From positions 7,824,785 to 7,888,784 of the forward strand of contig OW203730.1 of assembly GCA_934045075.1 (NCBI GenBank): a stretch of 64,000 nt of DNA, given 5' to 3'. The notes beneath the pieces were generated by a model. That model saw only the letters and a program-made list of their open reading frames with translations, did not search any database and was not told where the DNA came from. Made by a program: the position numbers and the translations under genes. Shown here one piece after another: positions 20,758-31,524 of the stretch; position 1 is the first letter of the stretch; every line of letters begins with the position of its first letter. This stretch comes from Yponomeuta sedellus (taxonomy: Eukaryota; Arthropoda; Insecta; Lepidoptera; Yponomeutidae).

Positions 20758-20889
20758 TTGAGTGAGTTTTTATTTTCTTCATATTCGAAATGAAAACTAG
20801 AGTGTTTAACACGGGTAAAAGAATCAATTCCTACTCGGACTATAGCCTCGGACTATAGTCTAAATACCTCAGGAATTATGGTTTCCATA

Positions 20890-21116
20890 GCATTTATCAC
20901 TATTATAATAATAACTTCGACACAACACAATTACTTGACCTGGTCACAAACTAGGATAACCTTTACTATGGTAAGTAGGCAAGCACGTCACAAACATGAA
21001 ATTACACCTAGACAGAGGCCACTTATACAAATGTACAGCAACACCCAGTGGGAATTGAACCCGCAACCTCTCACTTAATTCCCAAGCGCTTTTACCGTTA
21101 GACCAATAAGGCAGTC
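20890..21116 (-). mobile_element. tRNA-derived SINE, family B, near full length
   Basis: The minus-strand head TGCCTTATTGGTCTAACGGT, with B box GGGTTCAATTCCC, is followed by CAAGTGGCC-like body sequence (ATAAGTGGCCTCTGTC), CATGTTTGTGACG and CTTACCATAGTAAAGG, ending with ACTAGGATAAC/CCTGGTCACAAACTAGG on the + strand and an (ATT)-rich tail. It gives the best view of the family consensus here. Confidence 0.8.
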
Positions 21117-21441
21117 AATTTATTATGTACTTACGGCACCGGTGATTCTTTTTTGGCGGTGACATCTACAGGTAGTAGGTTATATATATATTACAAATAA
21201 TATTAAGTTGTTTGTATTGCTATCTAGAATGACGGCCTTAAGTTTTGTAGTACTAATCAGTAATCTCCATGTTTTTGGGAAGATAACAACGTAGAAGATG
21301 CAAACTTCTATATTCGACAAATAATGTTTAAGCAACGAACTTGGAGCAAAAAAGTACGTTGTAAGGTTGCAATAGATCGCTCATAGATCGCCTTGTTTTT
21401 CTTTTGATCCCCGTTTACATTTAGATGTCTAGGCACTTCTA

Positions 21442-21477
21442 GTGAACGTTGTGGAAGTGCACTTCCACAACGTTCAC
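21442..21477. repeat. Perfect 36-bp palindrome
   Basis: GTGAACGTTGTGGAAGTG followed directly by its exact reverse complement CACTTCCACAACGTTCAC. Confidence 0.95.
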
Positions 21478-21483
21478 AAACAT

Positions 21484-21664
21484 GATTATATTATTTTTAA
21501 TGCACTAATCCGTGCTAAGGTCAATTTTAAAAACCTATTTAGAGGCTAAAAATTCAACCCATGCCGGGACTTGAACCAGCGACCTCTGGCACGGTTAGCC
21601 ATAGGTCGGGGGTTCGAGTCCCGGCATGCGTGGAATTTTTAGCCTCTAAATAGGTTTTTAAAGT
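21484..21664. mobile_element. tRNA-bearing fold-back repeat, inverted half-units
   Basis: The left arm (TTTTTAATGCACTAATCCG, AACCTATTTAGAGGC, minus-strand B-box region) meets the right arm (GGGGGTTCGAGTCCCGG, TTTTTAGCCTCTAAATAGG) at about 21590. Each arm holds only the 3' half of the tRNA-like unit, giving a ~65-bp-arm hairpin. Confidence 0.8.
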
Positions 21665-21804
21665 ACACGAACATGCTTATTCTATAGTAAAGTATAAACT
21701 CTTTACTCAGAGAGCTAACTTGTTCCACTTGGGTTGGGTTACAACTGCTTTAATTTAAAACATTGTCGAAAATATTCCCTGAGTTTTCCATGTGTTCTAA
21801 AATT

Positions 21805-21880
21805 TCTAAAATATAACGACCACGCAACACAATTACGTTCTAGTCCCAAGCTAGAATACCATACACGTATCAAATGTGAC
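21805..21880 (-). repeat. SINE family B tail fragment
   Basis: CGCAACACAATTACGTTCTA and GTCCCAAGCTAGAATACCAT match the 3' end of family B in reverse orientation. Confidence 0.55.
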
Positions 21881-22139
21881 AAGACAAGGATGTAACATGG
21901 GAAAACACGTAGATAGGCCATTTTGTATTAGGCATTTGCCATAAAAAAAAACAACAATTTCGTCAGTTTTCAAATATCTTGTATATTCTTGAGAAAACTG
22001 ACCCCACCACCATATGGGACGAAAGCTGGGAAGAGAAAGAGAGTATTTTATATACTTAGCATATAATATTACTTTAAATTGTAAAACCAAGAGTATCTGC
22101 TGTCGCCTCGGGAAAGACTGGGGTAGAAATAAGAATCTG

Positions 22140-22880
22140 AGATAACTACAATATTTACAAAACTTTATTTACAAAAGAAAAGAAGTGGGTTGTGGGTAAT
22201 AAGCAGGTTCGTGCCCTACACAGTTGGTTGGTTCAGTTCACGCTGCCGACAGGTACTTCCCTAGGCTGGATGCGATGACGCGCCGTGTCGCCTTGATAGC
22301 GGCGTAGAAGGCCGGCGCTGATCCCTCCGGGAAGCCACACCAGGGCTAGGCTAGATAGTAGTGGCGGCAGTCTGTAGCGGCCACTGAGCTTCTTTTAAAA
22401 TGAGTCCGGAAGAAGCTAGTCCGGACTCTGTAGTTTAAATCCGGATCTTGGATTTTAAAGGGGACCTTGAACCCTGGAACCGACGTCCAGTATTAGAATA
22501 GGGCCATCACAATGCCCCTGTGCATCGCCACCCAAACCGGAAAGCACCAGAAAGGAGTTTGAAGGTGGCGGTACACTAAAATGGGCAGAACGGTGGACAT
22601 GCAAAGCCTAAATATGAATAATATATACACATATAACAGAAATATACAGGAACATACGTACAATTTATTAATAAATAGAAACAGACAAATAATTGTTCAC
22701 ACTCACCCAAAAGCGGGGGCAAAGGGTCGCAGACAAGAAAATATTAGTCTTGTAAAAATATTGATTAAAAAATGGCCGCTAGGGCGGTTGGAGACTGGCG
22801 GCGTAACAGAGCGCACAAACAACTCCTTCCGTGGTCAAATTTCAATAATCTGCGAGAGCCGAGATGAGTGAGTGAAAAAA
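22140..22880. other. Unassigned GC-richer segment
   Basis: GC-richer than its surroundings, with repeated TCCGGA/GTCCGGA words (22405-22445). No protein domain in any frame I examined, including the 96-codon ORF at 22581-22871. It may be an old repeat or a non-coding exon; I cannot decide. Confidence 0.3.
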
Positions 22881-23583
22881 TATTGAATGAGTGTATTTAA
22901 TGAGTGATTGCCACAGATAACCACTCATTCAAAGAGAGCTGAAAATAGTGGCCAAGAACGAGTAAAAGAAGAAATAAAATTAAAATAATAATTTTATGAA
23001 ACGAAAAACGTGAAGTTGGAAAAAAGAAAAATATTAATTTTAATAGCGTATTTCGCTAAAAATAAATAACGCTACACTGCCTACAAACTGTTATGCAGTT
23101 TGGCAGAAAACAACTTCTGTATTTTTATTTGAATAAACATCTTCAATCAATCAATCAATCTTTTCTGCCCGCTTCCCTAACGCGTAGCGTGAATGGCGTG
23201 TTCACACGAACGCTTTTCTCACTTCCTCTCGTCCCCGGGCGCAGTCTAAGTCCGGCATTACGTGAGGAGGCGGGCGATTCTATAAATTTTAAAATCGCTG
23301 CACAGACGGGAAGTCAGATCGAAATCGTGGCGGGTCGGGGGAAATTGCTCATTCTCACGCTAAGGCTCGGCGGCACCGGCATCCGCCTGCTCGAGGGATC
23401 CCCTCTAATGGAAAAAGTTAAAAAATATACAAAACTTTTTATTACAATACTCCTTCTGCGGCTGCAGTGACGACAGCTGAATGAACCTCGTAGAAGATCG
23501 GCCTTTGATGCATGATTCATATACGATACTTTCAATTATCGACATCAAAAAGACAGTTTATTTCAAAACTATAGTTAGTAATA
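22881..23583. other. Unassigned region with a 125-codon frame
   Basis: A + strand frame at 23093-23470 begins in AT-rich, TCAATCAATC-repeat sequence and ends in a GC-rich block. Composition changes mid-frame and no domain is visible, so I do not call it a gene. Confidence 0.35.
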
Positions 23584-24300
23584 CTGATGATAGATAGATA
23601 GAGAACACTTTATTGCACAACCAGAAAAAGGAAACAACCATGATTTCTTACATCTAAGTTATGTTGTAGCAGTAATGGGTCCCCCATTTTCTTGCAGTTA
23701 GCGTTACAGGTTTGCGAGTCACCCCAAATTAAATCTTAAAACATAAAATTTGGTGACCATCATTATATCGCACCATCTATTTTTATCAATACAACTCCTA
23801 ATAAAAAATATTGCTCGTTGGAATGATCAGTCGTTTGAACAGACCTTCTTGACTTTCTTGTTATAAGTGGCAGTAGTCGAGTCCTCGCATTACATGCCGT
23901 CCTTAGCGTCTCGACTTTGCCTCTAAATACTGAATAAATCGGTCTTTTATACTTTTATTTGGGCCCCGCAAAGTTTCCAAGACTTTAATACCATTGATTT
24001 CTGATATAACTTGAAGAAAAAGCTCTGCTCAGACCGTTGACCACGTTATTGTTTTAACAATTTACGTACTTACAAAAGAATAATGGAATCGCGTTTTATT
24101 GACGATACGCCGCAAAGCGGGATTTTAGTTCAGTAAGATGTTTGATGAAGCCCCGTCTAATCCACTCCATCTAAAGCTTGTACTGTAAGCGGTAAGACCG
24201 ATAATTGTATAACACAACTTAGATTTAACAAATTATGGTTGTTATTCTTTTTCCTGGTTGTGCAATAAAATGTTCTCTATAAATTTATCTATCTATCTAA
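23584..24300. repeat. Inverted pair of microsatellite-ended repeats
   Basis: The left copy (23584-23690) starts with GATA repeats, then AGAGAACACTTTATTGCACA and ACCAGAAAAAGG. The right copy (about 24215-24300) is the reverse complement: TTTTTCCTGGTTGTGCAATA, AAATGTTCTCTA, ending in TCTATCTATC. Arms are ~85-100 bp with ~520 bp between. They could be two independent insertions or the two ends of one element. Confidence 0.65.
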
Positions 24301-24369
24301 TGGGCAATACCATGAGGCTTTAGACACTCAATGCAATGGACGCGAAGTGCAAACCTATCTTACTGCAAA

Positions 24370-24505
24370 AACTCGATACCTCCTGGCATTTTCGAGATAA
24401 AAGGTATTGACAGACAGATGGACGGACGGAATGACGGACGGAGAATAAAGGGATCCCATGAGGGTTCCGTATTTCCTTTTGAGGTACGGGACTCTAAAAA
24501 AGTCT
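24370..24505 (-). repeat. Dispersed repeat family G, terminal part
   Basis: GACAGACAGATGGACGGACG, a CCCATGAGGGTTCCGTATTT junction and GAGGTACGGGACTCTAAAAA resemble, in opposite orientation, the left end of the repeat at 38168-38612. I know this word set as common in moth genomes but cannot assign a class. Confidence 0.6.
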
Positions 24506-26095
24506 TAGTGAAACAAGATCTAGATAAGTTGATGAAGTTTTCAACCTCATTAAGCAGAGCCTCCTGTTCGATTTCTTGCAAGAAATTTTGTTTATTCTGG
24601 CCTGCTCAGGTTGAAAGGTAAACTTAGTCCTATGAGCAGTTAGTTTTTTTATTATCATGAACAATAATATTGTATACTTCAGCCAAATAACTAATTTACT
24701 TTAAATTGAATTCAATTAATCAAAGAAAAATAAAAATGAAATTAAACAAAACATTATTCAAAAATTTTTAATTTATGAATCAACTGTCGCCACTAACTGA
24801 CGTGCGTCATAATAACCAGATATACCTACTTGCCTCATCAATATATTTAATTTCATTAGGCGGTGAAATAGTAAACAGACATTCAAAATTCAAAATTATT
24901 AGGGTATCCTAGTGTGGAGCCAGAAGCAATGTATGTGCCTATATGTAAATGTTACGTTATATAAGTTTTGCTCTAAATTGCTTCATATTAAACCTACAGA
25001 GCGGGGGGAATATCGTATTTTAGTCCCTACACAACACTGAACAACAGCCAATCACACCACTCATCTGCAGTTAATCGGAACGCTAAGTTTTTTATTGGTA
25101 CGTATACTGTGTTAACTATTTAAGTTTGTAAGAGAGACTTCGTATATAATAATAATATCCAACCAATACACCAATCAGAACACGTAAATTCATAACGTGT
25201 TTTATAATTATTACTCTACAACACATTAAAAATATTATTCAGCCAGTGTTATCATACCATAAACCAAACGCGTTAAAATAAATAAAAATACGTATCTACC
25301 TATTGTTTTTTATTCAAAGAGATAAGTAGAGTTTATAACTCGGTAATAAAACCCATTTTAACCTTAACGTGCCTATCGACCCTCGCCGTTCCGGCTCAGC
25401 CTAAAATGGATAGTTGTATTTCCATTCTACTATTTATTGTAAACTTTCGACACTCATTTACAATGTTCGTATCACCACATTCGGAGCCAGGAGACACCGA
25501 ATTCATACCAACTCGTCTCCGGGCTCTTTTTTTATCTATCCTACATGCAACAGGGCCTGCCGCTCTGGAATCGGACTTTTTAGTCTCTCAAAAAAGTGTC
25601 AGTCACTTAGGCACTGTTAAATCCACCGTAATGGAGGCAAAGGCCTATGATGATCACCACATTAAGGCTTGGCTGGAAGATATTGTGCTGATATTAATAT
25701 GCTTGTTATGTTTATTTTTTTCACCAGCGCTAGTAAGGTGACCAACCTTACTATGGCACCAGCAAAATTTATCAGTTTCATGACAGTACCACACTAATGT
25801 AACCACACATTGTTCACCATTATCGATGATGACATACCCAATAAATGTTACACAGTACCTTTTTTCCAATATTAACTTCCGTGGCCACACAATTGAGGTA
25901 CAAATGAGGTACTCTGCCAATAGCCGCAACAAAAAAACCCTCATAATTCACAGATAAGGGTCCCACGAAAGAGTTGCGAACTTGCCCCGAAGTATATTGG
26001 TGCTGAAAGTTGGCGGTAGCTGTGTGACAGGACGTTACAGATGGACTGCTTGAAACATTTAATGCTGTTTTTTAAGTAAGACAGGTTGTCACTGA
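24506..26095. other. Intergenic, no recognised gene
   Basis: AT-rich. It contains a 111-codon + strand frame at 25406-25741 with two hydrophobic stretches but no recognisable domain, and a 96-codon minus frame overlapping its end. I have no support for either. Confidence 0.4.
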
Positions 26096-26461
26096 AGCGT
26101 TCGTGGCCTACTCGAACCGAGTGTTGGAATCAATCACTTGAGTTAAGCAACAACAGGCGCGGTCAGGTGCAAGATGGGTGACCGTCCCGAGACTACCATT
26201 AGTGGCATTTTTCCGATCGCTTCCGTGCTTTCCAAGGCAGGTTAAGTCGTTGGTACCGGCTGTCATGTAATGGCAGTCGTTAAGCCATGTCAGCCGCCTT
26301 GATTGGGCGGCTTGATAACTTCTGACAGAAAGGCCTGCCACTGTCTTACAATCCTCCACCAACCCGGACTTGGCCCCCGTGGTGGAGTATGGCCTTACCT
26401 TCCTGCGGTGCCGGAAGAGACCCATGCCCCAGCAGTGGAGACATACAAGGGTTGATACGAT
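26096..26461 (+). mobile_element. 5S rRNA-derived SINE, subfamily 1
   Basis: GCGTTCGTGGCCTACTCGAA start; 5S-like core GTTAAGCAACAACAGGCGCG then GATGGGTGACCG; body GGCAGTCGTTAAGCCATG; tail CAGTGGAGACATACAAGGG followed by TTGATACGATACGAC. One of the best-preserved copies. A 122-codon antisense frame across it is incidental. Confidence 0.88.
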
Positions 26462-27052
26462 ACGACACGTATGCATTCCCAGTGCAACACTGCCAACTGA
26501 CTATGCTAAGTACTAACTAACTTGTTACCTTACTTTGGAAGTTCGGATTGAGGTTTTATACCTTATAATACATCTATGTTTATATTTAAATATTGGCTCT
26601 ATACTCTTTATTATTAGTAAAAAAAATGTAATTGGTCAGTTGGGTTTCTATAGCAAACCCTGGGATCTTCTGTTGGAGCTAGTCTGTGACCACCGTGCAA
26701 TCAAGAACGTTCGAAACCCGTGAAATTCAACTTCTCTGTCCAGGAAATAAACTTCGGCAAGAAGCGGACCGTTTTTTATTATCTTCGGTTAAGGATTTTA
26801 ACTTTGTGTTTTTTTATTAACTTTGGTTTGCACTCAAACCCGAAGAGGGAACTTTTTCTACAAAACCGGTTGTTTTCGGTAAAAATTGGTTACAATCGGT
26901 AAAAGCGAAATGGTAATAATGGTAATTTTTACCGAAATCGTTTTATCTTTGCAATTTTGCCTATAAGCTACAGTGCTTTGTGAATTTGTGCTGAAACGGC
27001 TCATTGACTTTTATTTCATTAATGACCCATTTTCAGCATAACATCACACAAC
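26462..27052. other. Intergenic, nothing recognised
   Basis: Includes GGTAA-rich low-complexity sequence at 26870-26945. No gene recognised. Confidence 0.4.
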
Positions 27053-27250
27053 AAATTTAAAAACCTATTTAGAGGCTAAAAATTTATTACCAATTTTATA
27101 CCCATTGGCTCAATTGATAGAGCGCTGGCACGGATAGCCAGAGGTTGCGGGTTCGAATCCTGACATGGGTGAAATTTTTAGTCTCTAAATAGGTTTTTAA
27201 ATTTGTTCCTTAGCACGGGTTAGTGCATTAAAAATAAAAATAGTATAATC
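27053..27250 (+). mobile_element. tRNA-bearing fold-back repeat
   Basis: Left arm AACCTATTTAGAGGCTAAAA, tRNA-like segment 27100-27170 (CCCATTGGCTCAATTGATAG, GGTTCGAATCC), right arm TTTTTAGTCTCTAAATAGG and terminus TTAGCACGGGTTAGTGCATT followed by ATAGTATAATC. Confidence 0.85.
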
Positions 27251-27324
27251 ACACAACAATTCATAGATGGTGGTTACATGCGTGGCCGTAGAAGAACCGA
27301 AATGTGGCTGTTTAAATTAATCCT

Positions 27325-27540
27325 AAAAAAGAAAGATTGACGAAATAAATATATATTATTATGTATTGCGAATGTGAGTAGAAGGGCTGGTAAGGGACGT
27401 CCCAGGCGGACATACATGACGGACTTATGAACGTTGATGAGGCGAAGGTGATCTGTCGGGATCGTGGCGGGTGGCGGTCCCTGGCATCTGCCTACCCCTC
27501 TAGGATACAGGCGTGAGGTTATGTATGTATGTATAGAATT
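27325..27540 (+). pseudogene. RTE-clade LINE 3' fragment
   Basis: Conceptual pieces AGKGRPRRTYMT and a downstream WHLPTPLGYRRE-like reading resemble the C-terminal end of lepidopteran RTE-type endonuclease/reverse transcriptase ORFs, but stops and frame changes break it. It ends in a GTAT microsatellite (27514-27533). The segment at 41777-41990 (minus strand) overlaps it in the GRAGKGRP part. Confidence 0.6.
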
Positions 27541-27601
27541 AATCTGTGTTAAATAAAATTTTACTGACGGGTCCCTGTTCTTAGCCGTACCGTTACCATT
27601 A

Positions 27602-27790
27602 TCTTTTCAATGCACTAACCCATGCTAAGGACAATCTCAAAAACCTATTTAGAGGCCAAAAATTCTACCCATGCCAGGACTCGAACCTGCGACCTCTGGC
27701 TCGGTTAGCCAGAGTCCCGGCATGGGTGGAATTTTTAGCCTCTAAATAGGTTTTTAAAAATTGTATTTAGCAGTATTAAAAAGAATATAA
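27602..27790. mobile_element. tRNA-bearing fold-back repeat, inverted half-units
   Basis: Two inverted arms (AACCTATTTAGAGGCC... and ...TTTTTAGCCTCTAAATAGG) meet at CTCTGGCTCGGTTAGCCAGAG. Each carries only the T-arm half of the tRNA-like unit. The right terminus is altered (TTGTATTTAGCAGTATT). Confidence 0.8.
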
Positions 27791-28357
27791 AACACTATGT
27801 TACCATTCTTATTAGGACTATTGCACAAACCCAGCGATTGAATAATACCAAACTACCGCCAACTTCCCAGAGAAAACCCTGGCCAGCAACAAACTACTAC
27901 AGCAAACCCATCGCGTTTAATTTCAACGGTACTCCGCCTAAGCCTTTAATACTTCCTCGAGTGAACTGTAAGTCCTTTCGGCTATGAATAGCAAGTTCTC
28001 GTTTGTCTTTGAATAGAGTTAGTGGCACACAGTGATAAAGTTCCGACTATTAATATTTGCTAAGGATAGTTTGATAGTTCGCAAAACTCGAATGCAGTTC
28101 CAAACTTGAACAGACATTCGGGGCCATGTGTCTGTAGGTACCTCTGGTAAATTATTTACTTCGCTGTACTATTCGGTAGATGTGCAAGTTCAGTGGATGT
28201 GGTCTGGTACGGAAATTTTGCCTCGCTGTCTTAGGAACTTTATGAGATAGGACGGTAATTTCAGCAAGCTTGCACACACCTACACTCGTCCTCCTATATT
28301 ATCTTCACATATATTATTTAAAATTTAAAATAAGTGCCTCTGTCTATTTTGATGATT
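27791..28357. other. Intergenic, nothing recognised
   Basis: Mixed composition, no coding or repeat signal recognised. Confidence 0.35.
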
Positions 28358-28550
28358 ATTTTAAAAACCTATTTAGAGGCTAAAAATTCCACCCATGCTG
28401 GGCCTCGACCCAGATGATTATATTCTTTTTAATGCACTAACCCGTGCTAAGGACAATTTTGAAAACGTATATAGAGGCTACAAATTCCACCCACGCCGGG
28501 ACTCGAACCCGCTACCTCTGGCTAACCGTGCCAGCGCTCATCTCAGCTCA
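28358..28550 (-). mobile_element. tRNA-bearing repeat, two nested/tandem fragments
   Basis: A first fragment (28358-28410) stops inside the T arm. A second begins with ATATTCTTTTTAATGCACTA and runs through the arm, B box and anticodon stem (CTCTGGCTAACCGTGCCAG) on the minus strand. The second probably inserted into or next to the first. Confidence 0.75.
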
Positions 28551-28585
28551 GCGTGCAGTCTCATGATAATTGTCTTTAAGATAAG

Positions 28586-28650
28586 ATTAGATGAGATGAG
28601 ATGAGATGAGATGAGATGAGATGAGATGAGATGAGATGAGATGAGATGAG
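28586..28650. repeat. (ATGAG)n microsatellite
   Basis: About twelve ATGAG units followed by AAGATTCTTTATTGTA, the same end word that follows microsatellites near 12180, 41625, 47480 and 49560. Confidence 0.95.
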
Positions 28651-28939
28651 AAGATTCTTTATTGTAAACCAGCAGCAGTGGGCAGCGATAGGCTGATGAT
28701 GGTAACGATAGTTGAACCGACATGACAAAGTTTCGACCGAACGTTGTTACGTCACTCGTTCTTACCACTGATTAATGGAGTGGTGACTCTGTAAAGAAGT
28801 TACATTGCTCTCTTCCACTTGCGTACAGGCGGACAGCACGTGAGTGATGCATCGATGGAGCGTACTTATTTGTCGCCAGTAAATAGCGCAGACCGATCGC
28901 CCTTCTCATGTTGTAATGAAATTAAATATTAAAATAAAA

Positions 28940-29310
28940 AAATAAAAACCGACTTCAGTACACTAAATCACTGATGATGCAGTTCATACAGCGGCCAGTG
29001 GTATCTTCACACACACTAGATGGGTGAAGGGACCACTCCGACGCTGTAGTGCCTGGGACATGGTTTTATAGATGGTGTAGGCATGCCCAGCACCTATACC
29101 ATCCTGACAGCTTAGTCGGCCTAGCCCACAGGAAAGACTAGTCAATACGTGCGGAGCCAACCAAGCCGCGGGTTAGCGTGTGGTATTGCGACTACAAATT
29201 TGCAAATGTACGTAATTTTGAAATTAAACAAAGTCATTGGTACATGCCCGCACTCGGGATTGAACCTGGGGCTCTCCACCATACATATATGTAGGCCATA
29301 CTCCACCACA
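28940..29310. mobile_element. SINE family C composite
   Basis: CAGTGGTATCTTCACACACA, GGACATGGTTTTATAGATGG and AGCTTAGTCGGCCTAGCCCA match 59985-60290. After GGAAAGAC it switches to an inverted SINE part, ending in a minus-strand tRNA-like B box (GGGATTGAACCTGG). This is a rearranged copy: same left part as 59985, opposite right part. Confidence 0.7.
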
Positions 29311-29446
29311 ATTAGTAAAAATATTAGAATTTGCGAATAAGACGGCTTGCCAGACGTATGAGTAGCCTTAATATTTAATTTTAAAAGCGTGAGTTTATGT
29401 ATGCATGTGCTTATCTAGAGCCGTAACCTTAACAGATGTAGCACTA

Positions 29447-30035
29447 GACGTCTGTAACTCGCCAATATGTCGGCAAGTGAATCGGGGCCTCGCACTTCCG
29501 TCACGCCCCGAAGGACCGTTTCCGGCGGAACCGGAAGCAGGCAAGAGCGGGTTGAGGATCGGGAGCGTTTTCCACGGTCCCCGCCTTATAATTAAGTTGC
29601 GATGTGGGATTCGCTTAGTGCTTAGTGAGGCTAGGTGTAGATAAAATACATATTTGTCTTAGGCAGAGTGCTGTTCATGGATCAAAATAGACTCGCTAGG
29701 TTCGCTATCCTATTCCATATATTTTTGCCGTCAATACGTAAACGATCCAAATTAACTCCAACTTGCTTAGAACTGTACCAAAATTGTACTTTTTCCAATA
29801 CTTGCACCTTGTTTTGTACTAAGCTGAGTTTATAGCTCGCCAATATGTTGACGCCTGAATCGGGGCCTCGCGTTTCCGTCGCGCGCCGAAGGACCGTTTC
29901 CGGCGGAACCGGAAGCCGGCGGGCGGCAAGAGCGGGTTGCGAATCGGGAGCGTTTTCCGCATTCCCCGCCTTATAATTAAGTTGCGATGCAGGATTCACT
30001 TAGTGCTTAGTGACGCTTTGTTTGATAAAATTAAT
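29447..30035 (+). repeat. Direct-repeat pair, ~200 bp each
   Basis: Copies at about 29447-29650 and 29832-30035 share CTCGCCAATATGT, GAAGGACCGTTTCCGGCGGA, the words AAGAGCGGGTTG and ATCGGGAGCGTTTTCC, CCGCCTTATAATTAAGTTGC and CACTTAGTGCTTAGTGA-like ends. They are GC-rich with a TATAATTAAG word near the right end. The pair may be a tandem duplication (~385-bp period), short LTRs or duplicated promoters. The ~180 bp between them has an open minus frame (29682-29999) of unknown meaning. Confidence 0.7.
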
Positions 30036-30072
30036 ATTTATTCCAGTAAGTATGTCATTCCAGTAAATATGA

Positions 30073-30328
30073 CATGTGCTGTGTGGTGTCGGCCTAGAGA
30101 ATACCACCAACCCAATTCTTCCCGCGGGTGTCGCAAAAGGCGACTAAGGGACACAAACCGGGGGGTGGGCAGCAGCGCCCCCTGCAGTACAATTCCACCG
30201 ATCTGCGATCCCCCACCCGCATGCCCAGCGTGGGGATTATGGGCATTACCCCCTATGATAGCACAACGTGGCGCTCTTTAGGGGAGGGCTATGTCCAGCA
30301 GTGGACTAGTATAGCCTAACGACGAAGT
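30073..30328 (+). mobile_element. RTE-tailed non-coding repeat (family E), near full length
   Basis: Starts TGTGCTGTGTGGTGTCGGCC, has CTTCCCGCGGGTGTCGCAAA, CTGCAGTACAATTCCACC and GCCCAGCGTGGGGATTATGG, and ends with GGCTATGTCCAGCAGTGGAC then TAGTATAGCCTAACGACGAAG. Read in frame, the end gives a VQQWTSIA-like string, the C-terminus of RTE reverse transcriptases. This suggests a SINE-like family that borrowed an RTE LINE 3' tail. Confidence 0.8.
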
Positions 30329-30764
30329 ATGCCTAGAGGCAGCGTGGATAGGCTTTCCACCAGATAGTCTAACGACCTGGGGGGTGAGTCTCTAATATGC
30401 GTAGTTGTTCAACAGAGTTGTGGCGAGCACATATCAACTTTGCGCCCGCACTATAAACTCCAAAATTCCTGCATCGCGCAATCAAAGTGTTTCACGTAAC
30501 ACATCATACGAGTATATACAACGACAAGCCGTCCCCAGGCATACGATCTGCCTGGCGGGACATTTCCCTTCATAGTGGAAGAGCACGATCACCCGCTCTT
30601 TCCTATAGAGTCATATTATTCCGGTAATGGTCGTTTCGTTCACACTATCGGTAGCCTAGTAACCAATCGCATTGCTATGTTGCAACCCGTGCTAATTAAC
30701 TCGGCGCCTCTCTCGATTTGATCTTCTTCTCGAGAGAAGCCTATTTAATTTTCGCGGGTTATAC
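30329..30764. other. Unassigned
   Basis: No gene or family recognised; includes GC-mixed sequence with TCTCGAGAGAAG near 30730. Confidence 0.35.
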
Positions 30765-30962
30765 ATATGGTTGACCAGGGCAGTATCGGAGTGGTGGCCA
30801 AGGGAGTGAAGGAGGTTGGTAGGCAGACCACGACACGATGGTCAGACGACATTGTGAGGGTTGTGGGTCAGAGATGGATCAGATTAGCACAGGACCGTGA
30901 GGAATGGCGCAATAAAAAGGAGGCCTATGCCCATCAGTGGGTTGATGTGGGCTGATTAGATC
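30765..30962 (+). pseudogene. RTE-clade reverse transcriptase, C-terminal fragment
   Basis: A 62-codon + strand frame reads VGRQTTTRWSDDIVRV, RWIRLAQDREEWRN and EAYAHQWVDVG. The order G-R-x(4)-RW-x-DDI, W-x-x-AQDR-x-x-W, EAY-x-QQW is the conserved C-terminus of lepidopteran RTE endonuclease/reverse transcriptases (non-LTR retrotransposition, target-primed in the nucleus). Everything upstream is missing: a 5'-truncated LINE copy, the usual form. Confidence 0.8.
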
Positions 30963-31084
30963 TGGAATGACATTGTACTGCTATTGCTTTGTAGACTAAC
31001 AAATTGAGGCAACTATGAACCATCGTCTTGCTTATTTTATTTTATTGAAAAACTATGTAAGTATTAGACTCTAGGGCCTGGTTA

Positions 31085-31215
31085 CGGTAGCGAGTGGTCT
31101 CTGGATGCGGACGGTACAAGACCGTGAAGCTTGGAAACCATGAGGGAGGCCTATGTCCTGTAGTGGAGGTGAAATGGCTGATGATGATGATGATGATGAG
31201 GATGATGATGATGAA
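31085..31215 (+). pseudogene. RTE LINE 3' tail fragment
   Basis: GACGGTACAAGACCGTGAAG and GAGGCCTATGTCCTGTAGTG encode a broken form of the same AQDREAW...EAYVQQW end, followed by a (GATGAT)n tail. A related tail is at 57335-57450. Confidence 0.7.
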
Positions 31216-31524
31216 GTAGGGCTTAGGTGACCTCAGTTCGAATTCATGGTTTTTTTTTCAATTCAATTCAATTCAATTTATTTCAACGTAAAGAATTTAC
31301 ATTCTGTTTGCTGAATTTCAAAGTACAATGCCGCAGGACATTGCAGCACGCTACGAGTAAAAAGGATCGACTGTGCTGCCAAAACATAAGAGGTATTACA
31401 AACAGAAAGGAAATTACTTGGTAAACAATAGGCCACCTCCAAGGCATGCCAAGTCTTTCTGCCCTTGATCATCCTCATCCAGCAGCTGCTTGCAATCACC
31501 CTCAGATTGTCCGTAAGAATCAAT

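Noticed and set aside
23093..23470. 125-codon ORF as a gene
   Set aside because: It crosses a sharp composition change, starts in a TCAATCAATC repeat and has no recognisable domain or splice context.
25406..25741. 111-codon ORF as a membrane protein gene
   Set aside because: Hydrophobic stretches are common in T-rich DNA; no homologous motif or supporting signals.
26108..26476. 122-codon minus-strand ORF (and similar frames at 18292, 42456, 52136, 62443)
   Set aside because: They lie within 5S SINE copies and exist because the SINE sequence happens to be open in one frame.
29937..30281. 114-codon + strand ORF
   Set aside because: It spans the border between the direct-repeat copy and family E, so it is a chance fusion of two repeats.
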